This document shows, one piece after another, positions 51,450 through 61,106 of a DNA stretch of 64,000 bases (position 1 is the first letter of the stretch; each line of letters starts with the position of its first letter). Both the position numbers and the translations under genes were made by a program. Source of the stretch: Bacillus atrophaeus (lineage in GTDB: Bacteria > Bacillota > Bacilli > Bacillales > Bacillaceae); contig NZ_LSBB01000018.1 in the NCBI RefSeq assembly GCF_001584335.1, forward strand, positions 186,001-250,000, written 5' to 3'. The notes under the pieces are model-generated. The model searched no databases. It worked only from the letters and a program-made list of their open reading frames with translations, and was not told where the DNA came from.

Positions 51450-52211
51450 CTAAACGGCTGTTTTCTTTGACGGTATCTCTTTTAAGACGAGGAAGAGGAT
51501 CACAAAGTTTACAAACCAATTAACAAAAAATTCACTTGGCACAGAAGCTTCCAATGCTCTCATAATGGTAAAGAAAATGGTTGAAAGGGTAATCGAATAA
51601 GCAGAAAGTTTCCATAGCTGCGGATAGGACAGCTGTTTTCTTTGGGCGTTTTTCATGATGAGCCCGATCAAGCCGAGGAAAGAAACTTCTATAAATTTAC
51701 CCACGGCAGTCATGAGAAACAATAAGACAGAAAGCACGGTCACAATCATTGTTTTATTTTGATGTAATGCGGACATGACATCCTTTTTCGTCAATTCAGA
51801 AGGGAGCAATGAGTAATTCATTTCTGTCGCCTGGCCGTCGATTGCCAAGACAAATTTGTCTTTCAAAATGCCGATAGCATTTTGTTTTGCCTCGATTTGT
51901 TCTGTGCCGTATGCGTCAGTGGGATCAAATACAATGACAAATCCATTCGCCTGTGATTCCGTGGATTTTTTTTCATCGGTTTGCAGTTTGCCGTTTGAAA
52001 TCGTAAAATCGGGGAAATCATCTTGTAAAACGGATTTAAACCCGTTCATTGATTTCACAGTTCCGGAGCTTAAATAATAAGCGCTCGGGAGTGTAAAAAG
52101 GAGCGAAAGAAGGAAAACATAAAGAATCGCCTTCCCTATCCCTTGGAATCTTGTCTTTGCGATATCCTTGGGAGAGTATGTACTTTTGACAAAAAGCTTA
52201 AATAAATTCAA
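51450..52211 (-). CDS. yqgB: YqgB, DUF1189 membrane protein
   Basis: It has 253 residues from TTG 52209-52211, [20 protein letters not shown]. This start is 9 bases from AGGAAGTG, while the in-frame GTG at 52220 overlaps that sequence. One membrane segment near residue 30 is followed by an external domain (about 50-155) and four more segments in the C-terminal part. It is a DUF1189-type family member of unknown function. It is divergent from yqgC. Confidence 0.85.
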   Translation of the reverse strand: MNLFKLFVKSTYSPKDIAKTRFQGIGKAILYVFLLSLLFTLPSAYYLSSGTVKSMNGFKSVLQDDFPDFTISNGKLQTDEKKSTESQANGFVIVFDPTDAYGTEQIEAKQNAIGILKDKFVLAIDGQATEMNYSLLPSELTKKDVMSALHQNKTMIVTVLSVLLFLMTAVGKFIEVSFLGLIGLIMKNAQRKQLSYPQLWKLSAYSITLSTIFFTIMRALEASVPSEFFVNWFVNFVILFLVLKEIPSKKTAV

Positions 52212-52248
52212 AACCTTCACTTCCTAGCTATACTGATATATGTTGCTT

Positions 52249-52277
52249 ATTGTATCGTTCACACCGCATGAACACAA
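52249..52277 (-). promoter_or_regulatory. SigA-type promoter of yqgB with inverted repeat
   Basis: On the minus strand TTGTGT (52272-52277), 17 bases, TACAAT (52249-52254). GTTCA (52257-52261) and TGAAC (52269-52273) form an inverted repeat with a 7-base centre, filling the spacer; a possible operator. Confidence 0.6.
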
Positions 52278-52391
52278 GGGAGATCTATTATTGTAAGCCA
52301 ATTTTAAAGTGAAGGTTACCAGCACCAAGATAAGGAATAATACATAATAAGCTTAGAGCGGATAGATAAATCCGCGGAAAGAGGAGATTTT

Positions 52392-52874
52392 ATGGATATT
52401 TTATATTGGCTGATCATAGCTGTTGTATTTGTTATCGCATTTATCGGGCTTGTGTACCCTATCATCCCGAGTGTCGTGTTTATTGTTGCAGGATTTGTTC
52501 TATATGGATTTTTGTTTACGTTCAGTCCTTATTCCTATATGTTTTGGCTTGTGGAAGCCGTATTTGCCGCTGTTTTATTCGCAGCAGATTATGTATCCAA
52601 TTTGCTGGGGGTTAAAAGATTCGGGGGCAGCAGGGCGGCGATTTGGGGAAGCACGATTGGCTTATTAATCGGACCATTTGTCATTCCTGTAGCAGGTATC
52701 ATTTTGGGACCGTTTATCGGCGCGGTCGCAGCTGAGCTTATCGTTCATCAGAAAGATATAAAGGCCGCATTCAAAATCGGCTTGGGATCACTGATCGGGT
52801 TTTTAACGAGTGTCTTGGCAAAGGGCGTCATTCAGCTAATCATGATCGGGTATTTTTTATGGACTGTTCTATAG
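52392..52874 (+). CDS. yqgC: YqgC, DUF456 membrane protein
   Basis: It has 160 residues with four or five membrane segments. The family pattern includes [20 protein letters not shown] near the start, [20 protein letters not shown] in the middle and the Gly-rich [20 protein letters not shown]. Function unknown. GAGGAG precedes the ATG, and a 6-bp hairpin GCGGAT/ATCCGC (52358-52375) sits just before it. Located upstream of sodA. Confidence 0.88.
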   Translation: MDILYWLIIAVVFVIAFIGLVYPIIPSVVFIVAGFVLYGFLFTFSPYSYMFWLVEAVFAAVLFAADYVSNLLGVKRFGGSRAAIWGSTIGLLIGPFVIPVAGIILGPFIGAVAAELIVHQKDIKAAFKIGLGSLIGFLTSVLAKGVIQLIMIGYFLWTVL

Positions 52875-53007
52875 AAAAGCAAAAACAACAGGTTTAGTAA
52901 CAAGTCTTAACGGTTAAAGTGAAGTATGCCTGCTGAAATGACCTTTTATGAGCTTTTTCATTGATAACGCGCCTTTCTTTTGATAATCTGAATGAAGAAA
53001 GGCTCGC

Positions 53008-53035
53008 TTGATAGCGGCATTTCAGTACATATAAT
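53008..53035 (+). promoter_or_regulatory. Possible sodA promoter
   Basis: TTGATA (53008-53013), 16 bases, TATAAT (53030-53035). The implied start would fall on the ribosome binding site, so it may not be used. An alternative TTGATA (52962-52967) with GATAAT 15 bases on lies upstream. Confidence 0.4.
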
Positions 53036-53053
53036 ATTAAGGAGGAATTTATC

Positions 53054-53662
53054 ATGGCTTACGAACTTCCAGAATTACCTTATGCTTACGATGCGTTAGA
53101 ACCGCATATCGACAAGGAAACAATGAATATTCACCATACGAAGCACCATAACACTTATGTTACAAACTTGAACAAAGCGGTTGAAGGAAATACTGCTCTT
53201 GCAAACAAATCTGTTGAAGAGCTTGTAGCTGACCTTAACGCTGTGCCGGAAAACATCCGCACTGCTGTACGCAACAATGGCGGCGGACATGCCAACCACA
53301 AATTGTTCTGGACACTTTTATCTCCAAATGGCGGCGGCGAGCCGACAGGAGATCTAGCAGAGGCAATCAAAAGTGAATTTGGAAGCTTTGACAAATTCAA
53401 AGAGCAGTTCGGAGCTGCGGCAACAGGCCGTTTCGGTTCTGGCTGGGCATGGCTTGTAGTAAACAATGGCAAGCTTGAAATCACTAGCACGCCAAACCAA
53501 GATTCTCCGCTTTCTGAAGGGAAAACTCCGGTTTTAGGTCTTGATGTGTGGGAGCACGCTTACTACCTTAACTACCAAAACCGCCGTCCTGATTACATCT
53601 CCGCTTTCTGGAATGTTGTCAATTGGGATGAGGTTGCCCGTCTTTACAGCGAAGCAAAATAA
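53054..53662 (+). CDS. sodA: Superoxide dismutase [Mn]
   Basis: It has 202 residues. The metal ligands are in [10 protein letters not shown] (His27), [13 protein letters not shown] (His82) and [11 protein letters not shown] (Asp and His); [11 protein letters not shown] and the Gln region GSGWAWLV fit the Mn type. AAGGAGG stands 8 bases before the ATG. The sequence differs from my memory of strain 168 SodA (for example ETMNIHHT rather than ETMTIHHT, and [13 protein letters not shown] rather than GALAEEINSVFGS), a hint of another species. Confidence 0.98.
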   Translation: MAYELPELPYAYDALEPHIDKETMNIHHTKHHNTYVTNLNKAVEGNTALANKSVEELVADLNAVPENIRTAVRNNGGGHANHKLFWTLLSPNGGGEPTGDLAEAIKSEFGSFDKFKEQFGAAATGRFGSGWAWLVVNNGKLEITSTPNQDSPLSEGKTPVLGLDVWEHAYYLNYQNRRPDYISAFWNVVNWDEVARLYSEAK

Positions 53663-53673
53663 AGGATTAAATG

Positions 53674-53704
53674 AAACAAGGCCCTTTACGGGTCTTGTTT
53701 TTTT
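53674..53704 (+). terminator. Terminator of sodA
   Basis: AAACAAGGCCC (53674-53684) pairs with GGGTCTTGTTT (53690-53700) with one wobble, then four more T. Confidence 0.9.
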
Positions 53705-53780
53705 GTGTGGAACTTTCTCTCCTTTTTACATATCTGAGTTTTAGTTTAGACAAACTATGGATAGTAAAGGGGAGTAAGTG

Positions 53781-55073
53781 ATGAGCAAACTAAAAAAAGT
53801 AATTGGCAACGTAGAAGTAAACAAAGGCTTACTGCTGCTGCTTACCATTGGAGGACTTTACTCATTAGGTATTGCGCTTTCTAATACATTTGTGAATGTG
53901 TACCTATGGAAGCAATCAGGAAAATTCGTTGATTTGGCCATCTATAATCTGTCAATTGTGACGATGCAGCCATTCACCTTTTTATTAGCCGGACGGTTGG
54001 CTAAGAAAATAGACAGGGTGTTTATCCTTAGATTTGGCGTGATTTTTTTAGCCGGATTTTATTTAACGGTGCTGTTGGCGGGTGAAACGGCCGCTTCCCG
54101 GCTGGTGCTGATCGGGGCAGTCCTTGGTGTAGGCTACGGTTTTTATTGGCTTGCATTTAATGTGCTGACTTTTGAAATCACAGAGCCTGATACGAGAGAT
54201 TTTTTCAATGGTTTTCTGGGGATTTTATCATCGACGGCAGGGATGATTGGGCCGATTGTTGCAGGTTTTGTGATCTCAAGATTTGAAAATAATACAGGAT
54301 ATACGGTCATTTTCAGCCTTTCCCTCAGTTTATTTGCACTCGCTGTAGTCATGAGCTTCTTTCTGAAACGGAGAGAGTCAAAAGGCCGTTTTATGCTGAA
54401 AAAAGTATTTGCTGAACGCCATACGAATATGAATTGGCGCAAAATTACAAATGCGCATTTTTTTCAAGGCTTGAGAGAGGGAATTTTTGTTTTTTTAATC
54501 AGTGTGTTTGTTTTTATTGCAACAAACAGTGAATTGGCGCTTGGTACCTTTGGTCTTGTTAATTCAGCTGTTTCCTTCTTTGCCTACTATTTTGTGTCAA
54601 GGCTGATCAAAAAGAAGGCAAGAAAAAAGGCAATACTTGTAGGAGGACTGGTGCTGTATGGAGCGCTGTTTCTCATCCTTTTCCATATGAGCTTCACGAC
54701 CTTGCTCACCTACGGCGTTTTTATCGCAATTGGATATCCCTTGCTTCTCGTTCCCTATTTATCCCTTACCTATGATGTCATCGGACGGGCGAGGCATGCA
54801 AGAAAGGCGAGAATTGAATATATTGTGCTGAGAGAATTGTTTTTAAATGCAGGCAGAATTGTGTCGATTCTATTTTTTCTCATTATCGTCTCATTATTAA
54901 AAGACGATGTGGGAATCCCGGTGTCCCTTGCATTGCTCGGAGCGGGGCATACACTGATTTATTACTTTGTCAAAGACATCAGATTCACAGAACCGGACCC
55001 GGCTGAAGAAACGATGGCAGAAGACGGTCAAAAACGAGTGGCAGAACCGAACCTTTTAAAAGGAGAAAGATAA
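53781..55073 (+). CDS. yqgE: YqgE, major facilitator superfamily transporter
   Basis: It has 430 residues with about 12 membrane segments and an MFS-like layout (loop AGRLAKKIDRVFILRFG after the second or third segment). The charged C-terminal tail of about 35 residues is cytoplasmic. The start is ATG 53781 after AAAGGGGAG; a GTG one codon earlier is possible. Substrate unknown. It lies between sodA and pbpA as in B. subtilis. Confidence 0.87.
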   Translation: MSKLKKVIGNVEVNKGLLLLLTIGGLYSLGIALSNTFVNVYLWKQSGKFVDLAIYNLSIVTMQPFTFLLAGRLAKKIDRVFILRFGVIFLAGFYLTVLLAGETAASRLVLIGAVLGVGYGFYWLAFNVLTFEITEPDTRDFFNGFLGILSSTAGMIGPIVAGFVISRFENNTGYTVIFSLSLSLFALAVVMSFFLKRRESKGRFMLKKVFAERHTNMNWRKITNAHFFQGLREGIFVFLISVFVFIATNSELALGTFGLVNSAVSFFAYYFVSRLIKKKARKKAILVGGLVLYGALFLILFHMSFTTLLTYGVFIAIGYPLLLVPYLSLTYDVIGRARHARKARIEYIVLRELFLNAGRIVSILFFLIIVSLLKDDVGIPVSLALLGAGHTLIYYFVKDIRFTEPDPAEETMAEDGQKRVAEPNLLKGER

Positions 55074-55133
55074 TAATTCGTGAAAAAAGGGTTATCTGTA
55101 GAAAAAAGTCGAAAAAACCTTTAGAATAATCTA

Positions 55134-55165
55134 TGGCACTCTTACTTGAGTGTCATTTCTTTCTG
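55134..55165 (+). terminator. Terminator of yqgE
   Basis: TGGCACTC (55134-55141) and GAGTGTCA (55148-55155) form an 8-bp stem followed by TTTCTTTCT. It lies 20 bases before pbpA, whose promoter I cannot locate. Confidence 0.7.
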
Positions 55166-55186
55166 TAATAAAGAAAAGGTGATGTC

Positions 55187-57331
55187 ATGAGAAGAAGTAA
55201 ACCGAAAAAACAACATAATGAGAAAAAGAAGTCTCTGCCGATTCGGCTGAACATTTTATTTTTGCTTGCATTCATCATTTTCACTTGGATTATTGTAGAG
55301 CTTGGCATCAAGCAAATCGTTATGGGTGAAGATTATAAAAATGAAGCAAGCAAGCAGGAAGAAGTGGATGTCAGTTCAGCTGTGCCGAGAGGGAAAATTT
55401 ACGATCGAAACCTGAATTCAATTGTGACCAACAAAGCGTTAAATGCGATTACATACACAAGATCTACCTCAACGACACAAGCGCAGCGTTTAAAAATTGC
55501 GAAAAAACTTGCAGGTATGATTAAAGTGGATACTGAAAAGGTCACAGAACGGGACAAAAAGGATTATTGGATTCTGACGAGACCGAAAGAAGCGAAAAAA
55601 CTCATTACAGCTAAAGAAAGAAAAAAAGTTGAAGATAAATTGCTTTCTGACGATGATTTATACCAGATTCAGTTGAAGCGTATTACCGATAAACAACTGA
55701 ACGAACTGACAGATGAAGATATGCAGATACTCGCCATTAAAAGGCAGATGGATTCAGGCTACTCATTGACGCCTCAATATATCAAAAACAAAGATGTGAC
55801 TGCCAAGGAGATGTCTGTCGTAAGTGAACATTTGGAAGAATTGCCAGGGGTAGATGTTACCTCAGACTGGGAACGGGATTATCCGTATAAAAGTTTGCTG
55901 CGTACATTGCTTGGCAGTGTATCCAGTTCAAATGAAGGGCTTCCTTCAAGCCTTCTTGAACATTATTTGTCACTCGGCTACAGCCGAAATGACAGGGTCG
56001 GCAAAAGTTATTTAGAATATCAATATGAAGATGTTCTTCAAGGACAAAAAGAAAAAGTGCAAAACATGACAGACTCTTCCGGCAACGTCACCGGCAAAAA
56101 AACCATTTCAGAAGGCAAAGCCGGCAAGGACTTGGTGCTTACAATTGATATTGATTTGCAAAAATCAGTCGAAAAAATTATTGAGAAAAATTTGAAATCG
56201 GCCAAAGCAAGAGCAAGCACTGAATTATTGGATCGCGCATTTGTGGTCATGATGGATCCGAGAAACGGTGAAGTCTTGACAATGGCAGGTAAACAAATTA
56301 CCAATCAAAATGGTAAATATAAAATCGACGATTATGCTCTAGGCGCTATGACTTCTTCCTATGCAATGGGGTCTTCTGTTAAAGGTGCGACTGTGTTAAC
56401 AGGGCTGCAAACAGGTGCGATCAATTTAAACACTGTATTCCAAGATGAACCGATTCTAATTAAGGGTTCAAACCCTAAAAAATCTTGGACGAATTTAGGC
56501 CCTGTCAGCATTCAAAGAGCACTTGAACAATCGTCAAACGTATTTATGTTTAAAACAGCAATTGCGATCGGTAAAGGTGAATATAAAAGCGGTCAATCAT
56601 TGCCGTTGGACACAAAAGCCTTCGATACATTCCGTTATAATTTTAGTCAGTTTGGCTTAGGAGTAAAAACCGGAATTGATCTGCCGAATGAAGCAACCGG
56701 TTATCAAGGTACTAAGAGACAATCAGGGCTTTTGCTTGACTTTGCTATCGGACAGTATGATACGTATACACCGCTCCAAATGGCGCAATACGTGTCCACC
56801 ATTGCAAATGGAGGATATCGTTTGAAGCCTCAGCTCGTGAAAGAAGTAAGAGAGCCGGATGCTCAAAAAGGCATCGGAGCTGTAGTGGAATCTGTCCAGC
56901 CTCAAGTTTTAAATAAAGTAAATATGAGCAGTGATGAGATCGGAGAAGTTCAAGCCGGCTTTAAACGGGTCATGACAAAGGGAACAGCAGCAAGCCAATT
57001 TGCGTCGGCGAAATATAGTCCGGCAGGCAAAACTGGTACAGCGCAATCTTTCTATGATGGTCCAAATAAATCAAAAACAGGCGAAAGTACTTATAATACA
57101 ACACTCGTTGCCTATGCACCTGCAGACAACCCGGAGATAGCCATTTCGGTAGTCGTTCCTTGGGCCTATGTTAACTATAGTGACAGATATTCCATTACGA
57201 ATGAAATCGGACGAGAAGTATTAGATAAATATTTCGAACTGAAATCAAAACAAGAAGACGACAACACTCAGCAAAAAAACAAAAATAAAATTGAAGAAGA
57301 GGCGCAAAGCTCAACATCTTCAAATCATTAA
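55187..57331 (+). CDS. pbpA: Penicillin-binding protein 2A
   Basis: It is a class B transpeptidase of rod-shape wall synthesis, also important in spore outgrowth. It has 714 residues. A basic cytoplasmic tail and TM (about residues 22-43) precede the dimerisation region (AVPRGKIYDRNLNSIVTNK) and the transpeptidase domain with SSVK (Ser396-Lys399), SSN and GKTGTAQ. The C-terminal 30 residues are rich in Lys, Gln and Glu. AAAAGGTGATGTC precedes the ATG. Confidence 0.96.
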   Translation: MRRSKPKKQHNEKKKSLPIRLNILFLLAFIIFTWIIVELGIKQIVMGEDYKNEASKQEEVDVSSAVPRGKIYDRNLNSIVTNKALNAITYTRSTSTTQAQRLKIAKKLAGMIKVDTEKVTERDKKDYWILTRPKEAKKLITAKERKKVEDKLLSDDDLYQIQLKRITDKQLNELTDEDMQILAIKRQMDSGYSLTPQYIKNKDVTAKEMSVVSEHLEELPGVDVTSDWERDYPYKSLLRTLLGSVSSSNEGLPSSLLEHYLSLGYSRNDRVGKSYLEYQYEDVLQGQKEKVQNMTDSSGNVTGKKTISEGKAGKDLVLTIDIDLQKSVEKIIEKNLKSAKARASTELLDRAFVVMMDPRNGEVLTMAGKQITNQNGKYKIDDYALGAMTSSYAMGSSVKGATVLTGLQTGAINLNTVFQDEPILIKGSNPKKSWTNLGPVSIQRALEQSSNVFMFKTAIAIGKGEYKSGQSLPLDTKAFDTFRYNFSQFGLGVKTGIDLPNEATGYQGTKRQSGLLLDFAIGQYDTYTPLQMAQYVSTIANGGYRLKPQLVKEVREPDAQKGIGAVVESVQPQVLNKVNMSSDEIGEVQAGFKRVMTKGTAASQFASAKYSPAGKTGTAQSFYDGPNKSKTGESTYNTTLVAYAPADNPEIAISVVVPWAYVNYSDRYSITNEIGREVLDKYFELKSKQEDDNTQQKNKNKIEEEAQSSTSSNH

Positions 57332-57336
57332 AACAG

Positions 57337-57365
57337 AACGCCCACATGTGTGGGCGTTTTTTTTG
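57337..57365 (+). terminator. Terminator of pbpA
   Basis: AACGCCCACA (57337-57346) and TGTGGGCGTT (57349-57358) pair perfectly, followed by T. Confidence 0.92.
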
Positions 57366-57385
57366 TATACAAAAAAACACACGTA

Positions 57386-57444
57386 TTTACAAAACCTTTA
57401 CATTCGTTTAAAACGCTTTTTACACTCAACCTTTACGCTATACG
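57386..57444 (+). promoter_or_regulatory. PhoP box array and promoter of the pst operon
   Basis: Boxes TTTACA (57386), TTTACA (57397), TTAAAA (57408) and TTTACA (57419) repeat at exactly 11-bp intervals, the TTHACA-N5 pattern of B. subtilis PhoP. A fifth TTTACG (57432-57437) is 13 bases on. TATACG (57439-57444) is a likely -10; the expected -35 is replaced by the boxes. PhoP-phosphate activates the operon in phosphate starvation. Confidence 0.9.
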
Positions 57445-57486
57445 TGTAGGACAAATTACACATTATACGCAGGGGGAATTCAAGAA

Positions 57487-58389
57487 ATGAAAAAAAACAA
57501 GTTGGTGCTCATGCTTCTTATGGCTGCTTTTATGATGATTGCAGCAGCATGCGGAAATGCGGGAGAGAGTGAAAAGTCAAATACCGGGTCTGCAAGCGGA
57601 GAAGGAAAGGCATCTGGTTCTTTAACCATTTCTGGTTCATCGGCCATGCAGCCGTTAATACTTGCAGCGGCAGAGAAATTTATGGAAGAAAATCCGGAGG
57701 CAGATGTCCAGGTGCAGGCCGGAGGGTCTGGTACAGGACTTTCTCAAGTGTCTGAAGGAGCTGTCCAAATCGGAAATTCTGATGTGTTCGCTGAAGAAAA
57801 AGAAGGCATCGACGCAAAAGCGCTTAAAGATCATCAAGTGGCAGTCGTCGGTATGGCAGCGGCTGTAAACCCTGACACAGGCGTGAAAGATATTTCTAAA
57901 AAAGAGTTAAAAGACATTTTCACAGGAAAGATCAAAAACTGGAAAGAGCTTGGCGGCAAGGACCAAAAGATTACTCTTGTGAACCGTCCTGATTCTTCAG
58001 GAACACGCGCTACGTTTGTGAAATATGCGCTTGACGAGGCTGAGCCTGCTGAAGGAATTACAGAGGATTCTTCCAACACGGTCAAAAAAATCATTGCTGA
58101 TACTCCGGGAGCTATCGGATATCTGGCATTCTCATATTTAACAGATGACAAAGTAACACCTCTTGCGATCGACGGCGTCAAACCAGAAGCGAAAAATGTC
58201 ATGACAGGCGAGTACACGATCTGGGCTTATCAGCACTCTTACACAAAGGGTGAAGCAGAAGGGCTTGCGAAAGAGTTTCTTGATTACTTAAAAAGTGAAG
58301 AGATTCAAAAAAGCATTGTAACAGATCAAGGTTATATTCCGGTCACAGATATGAAAGTGACCCGTGATGCAAGCGGAAAGCAAAGCTGA
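57487..58389 (+). CDS. pstS: Phosphate-binding lipoprotein PstS
   Basis: It captures phosphate outside the membrane for the Pst ABC importer. It has 300 residues. A lipoprotein signal ends at Cys22 (MMIAAAC), followed by a Ser/Gly-rich linker and the binding domain with SGSSAMQPLI, GGSGTGLSQV, IGNSDVF and RPDSSGTRATFVKY, which form the phosphate site. AGGGGGAA precedes the ATG. It is first in the operon and probably the most abundant product. Confidence 0.97.
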   Translation: MKKNKLVLMLLMAAFMMIAAACGNAGESEKSNTGSASGEGKASGSLTISGSSAMQPLILAAAEKFMEENPEADVQVQAGGSGTGLSQVSEGAVQIGNSDVFAEEKEGIDAKALKDHQVAVVGMAAAVNPDTGVKDISKKELKDIFTGKIKNWKELGGKDQKITLVNRPDSSGTRATFVKYALDEAEPAEGITEDSSNTVKKIIADTPGAIGYLAFSYLTDDKVTPLAIDGVKPEAKNVMTGEYTIWAYQHSYTKGEAEGLAKEFLDYLKSEEIQKSIVTDQGYIPVTDMKVTRDASGKQS

Positions 58390-58402
58390 TTGAACACAAA
58401 AA

Positions 58403-58430
58403 AGGGGAGTGCGGATCACCCGCTTCCCCT
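58403..58430 (+). other. Stem-loop between pstS and pstC
   Basis: AGGGGA-GTGCGG can pair with CCCGC-TTCCCCT around a short loop, followed by CTTAAC, not a T run. In B. subtilis pstS mRNA is in excess over the rest of the operon, and a hairpin here could block 3' decay of a processed pstS transcript. Confidence 0.55.
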
Positions 58431-58457
58431 CTTAACACATTCATAGGAGTGTCATAG

Positions 58458-59387
58458 ATGATAAACAATAGAGAAAAATGGTCTGTGAGCGAAAGATTAA
58501 TCAGCTCAAGGCAAAACCGGCAACTGGATGAAGTCCGGGGAAGAATGATCGTGACCGCCTGTGCGCTTATCATGATTGCGGCGTCGATAGCGATCACCAT
58601 TTTCCTTGGCGTAAAGGGGCTGCAATCTTTTCTTGTAAATGGTGTAAGCCCAATTGAATTCTTAACGAGCCTGAATTGGAACCCAACGAATACCGAGCCT
58701 CAGTTTGGGGTGCTGCCGTTTATTTTCGGCTCATTTGCGGTGACTGTTCTTTCCGCCCTTATTGCTGCTCCGCTCGGCATAGCCGGTGCTATTTTCATGA
58801 CGGAAATCGCGCCGAATTGGGGAAAGAAAGTGCTGCAGCCGGTGATTGAACTTCTAGTCGGCATTCCTTCTGTTGTTTATGGATTCATAGGTCTTACAGT
58901 ATTGGTGCCGTTTATCGCTGCATTTAAAACAAGCGGAACTGGGCATAGCTTATTGGCCGGTACAATTGTGCTGTCAGTGATGATTCTGCCGACGATCACA
59001 TCAATTTCGGCTGATGCGATGGCCTCGCTTCCGAAAAGTCTCAGAGAAGGCTCATATGCGCTCGGTGCAACAAGATGGCAGACGATCAGAAAAGTGCTTG
59101 TACCTGCAGCCTTTCCAACTTTGATGACTGCGGTGGTGCTGGGTATGGCGCGGGCGTTCGGAGAAGCACTCGCTGTGCAGATGGTTATTGGTAATACGAG
59201 AATTTTGCCTGAGAGCCTGCTTGATACAGCAGGAACATTGACAACGATTATTACCCTGAATATGGGTCATACCACTTATGGAAGCGTGGAAAACAATACG
59301 CTATGGTCAATGGGACTTGTTCTTCTTGTGATGTCGTTTCTATTTATTCTGCTCATACGTTACTTGTCATCTAGGAGGAAATTGTAA
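58458..59387 (+). CDS. pstC: Phosphate ABC transporter permease PstC
   Basis: It has 309 residues with six membrane segments. The EAA-type loop for the ATPase is LPKSLREGSYALGATRWQTI, with LLVGIPSVVYGFIGL typical of PstC. It forms the channel with PstA. GGAGTGTC precedes the ATG. The stop overlaps the pstA start by one base (TAATG). Confidence 0.96.
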   Translation: MINNREKWSVSERLISSRQNRQLDEVRGRMIVTACALIMIAASIAITIFLGVKGLQSFLVNGVSPIEFLTSLNWNPTNTEPQFGVLPFIFGSFAVTVLSALIAAPLGIAGAIFMTEIAPNWGKKVLQPVIELLVGIPSVVYGFIGLTVLVPFIAAFKTSGTGHSLLAGTIVLSVMILPTITSISADAMASLPKSLREGSYALGATRWQTIRKVLVPAAFPTLMTAVVLGMARAFGEALAVQMVIGNTRILPESLLDTAGTLTTIITLNMGHTTYGSVENNTLWSMGLVLLVMSFLFILLIRYLSSRRKL

Positions 59388-60271
59388 TGAACAGCAAAAT
59401 GACGGACAGAATTGCGACAGGTGTATTCGGTTTATGCGCCGCGATCATTGCGGCCATCCTTGTGGGGCTGTTTTCTTATATTCTTATAAACGGTGTTTCT
59501 CAGCTCAGCTTTGATTTCATCTCGACAAAATCAAGCGCCATTGCGGCGGGAGGCGGTATACGCGACCAGCTGTTTAACTCCTTTTATATTTTGTTTATTA
59601 CCATGCTGATTACGATTCCGCTCGGTGTCGGCGGCGGTGTGTACATGGCGGAATATGCGCCTCAAAACAAATTGACTGATTTTATCAGAACGTGTATTGA
59701 AGTGCTGTCATCGCTTCCTTCTATTGTGATCGGTATGTTCGGATTATTGATGTTTGTCAATCTGACGGGCTGGGGGTATACAATTATCGGCGGCGCACTT
59801 GCTTTAACCGTCTTTAATTTGCCCGTGATGGTTCGTGTCACAGAAGACGCGGTTCGTTCAGTTCCTAAGGATTTGAAAGAAGCGTCGCTCGCTTTAGGCG
59901 TTTCAAGATGGCATACAGTTAAAACGATTTTACTGCCAAGTGCCATTCCATCTATCATTACAGGTGCGATTTTAGCGTCCGGCAGGGTTTTTGGCGAAGC
60001 GGCGGCATTATTATTCACAGCCGGCCTTACGACGCCTCGCCTCAACTTTACGGAATGGAATCCATTTTCAGAAACATCGCCTTTCAATATTTTCAGACCG
60101 GCTGAAACGCTTGCGGTGCATATTTGGAATGTGAACACCCAAGGGATCATCCCAGATGCTGAAGCGATCGCTAACGGAGGATCAGCAGTGCTGGTTATTT
60201 CTGTCCTGTTTTTCAACCTGGCGGCAAGATGGCTCGGATCATTTATTTATAAAAAGCTTACGGCAAACTAG
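59387..60271 (+). CDS. pstA: Phosphate ABC transporter permease PstA
   Basis: It has 294 residues with six membrane segments. The coupling loop is VPKDLKEASLALGVSRWHTV, with EVLSSLPSIVIGMFGLLMFV and the PstA-type ASGRVFGEAAALLFTAGLT. GAGGAAATT precedes the overlapping ATG. It pairs with PstC. Confidence 0.96.
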   Translation: MNSKMTDRIATGVFGLCAAIIAAILVGLFSYILINGVSQLSFDFISTKSSAIAAGGGIRDQLFNSFYILFITMLITIPLGVGGGVYMAEYAPQNKLTDFIRTCIEVLSSLPSIVIGMFGLLMFVNLTGWGYTIIGGALALTVFNLPVMVRVTEDAVRSVPKDLKEASLALGVSRWHTVKTILLPSAIPSIITGAILASGRVFGEAAALLFTAGLTTPRLNFTEWNPFSETSPFNIFRPAETLAVHIWNVNTQGIIPDAEAIANGGSAVLVISVLFFNLAARWLGSFIYKKLTAN

Positions 60272-60289
60272 AGGAGAGGGCGATTTGAG

Positions 60290-61096
60290 ATGATCAACCT
60301 AATGGAAAAGGAAAAAATGGAGCAGCCCATTTCTGTTCCGCGGCAGCATGTACTAGAGATGAGGGATCTATCTATTTTTTACGGAGAAAAGCAGGCGGTT
60401 TATCATGTTAACATGGATATTGAAAAGAACGCTGTGACAGCTCTGATCGGTCCGTCCGGATGCGGCAAGTCAACCTTTCTCAGAAACATTAATCGCATGA
60501 ACGATTTAATCCCCTCGGCAAGAAGTGAAGGAGAAATTTTGTATGAAGGATTAAATATTTTAGACAGCAAGATTAATGTCGTCAATCTTAGAAGAGAGAT
60601 CGGAATGGTCTTTCAAAAGCCGAACCCTTTTCCGAAATCTATCTATCACAATATGACACATGCCTTAAAATATGCCGGAGAACGGAGAAAAGCAGTGCTT
60701 GATGAGCTTGTCGAAGAAAGCTTAACGAAAGCGGCGCTTTGGGATGAAGTAAAGGACCGTCTTCACTCCTCGGCCCTGTCTTTATCAGGGGGGCAGCAGC
60801 AGAGGCTGTGCATCGCGAGAACGCTCGCAATGAAACCTGCCGTCCTGCTGTTAGATGAACCGGCTTCAGCCCTCGATCCCATTTCAAATGGGAAAATTGA
60901 AGAGCTGATCACTGAATTGAAAAAAGAATATTCAATTGTCATCGTGACGCACAATATGCAGCAAGCACTGAGGGTTTCCGATCGAACGGCATTCTTTTTA
61001 AACGGAGACCTCGTAGAATATGGACAGACAGAACAAATTTTTACAAGTCCGAAGCACCAAAAAACAGAGGATTATATTAACGGGAAATTCGGTTAG
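60290..61096 (+). CDS. pstBA: Phosphate ABC transporter ATPase PstB (first copy)
   Basis: It has 268 residues. Walker A is [14 protein letters not shown] (about residue 52), Q-loop [13 protein letters not shown], signature [16 protein letters not shown], Walker [12 protein letters not shown], and the H-loop [11 protein letters not shown]. All catalytic residues are intact. It powers the Pst importer. Carrying two adjacent PstB genes is normal in B. subtilis. Confidence 0.96.
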   Translation: MINLMEKEKMEQPISVPRQHVLEMRDLSIFYGEKQAVYHVNMDIEKNAVTALIGPSGCGKSTFLRNINRMNDLIPSARSEGEILYEGLNILDSKINVVNLRREIGMVFQKPNPFPKSIYHNMTHALKYAGERRKAVLDELVEESLTKAALWDEVKDRLHSSALSLSGGQQQRLCIARTLAMKPAVLLLDEPASALDPISNGKIEELITELKKEYSIVIVTHNMQQALRVSDRTAFFLNGDLVEYGQTEQIFTSPKHQKTEDYINGKFG

Positions 61097-61106
61097 GAGG
61101 GCACCG

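Noticed and set aside
59662-60216. 184-codon minus-strand frame inside pstA
   Set aside because: Antisense shadow of a well-supported permease with no start signal.
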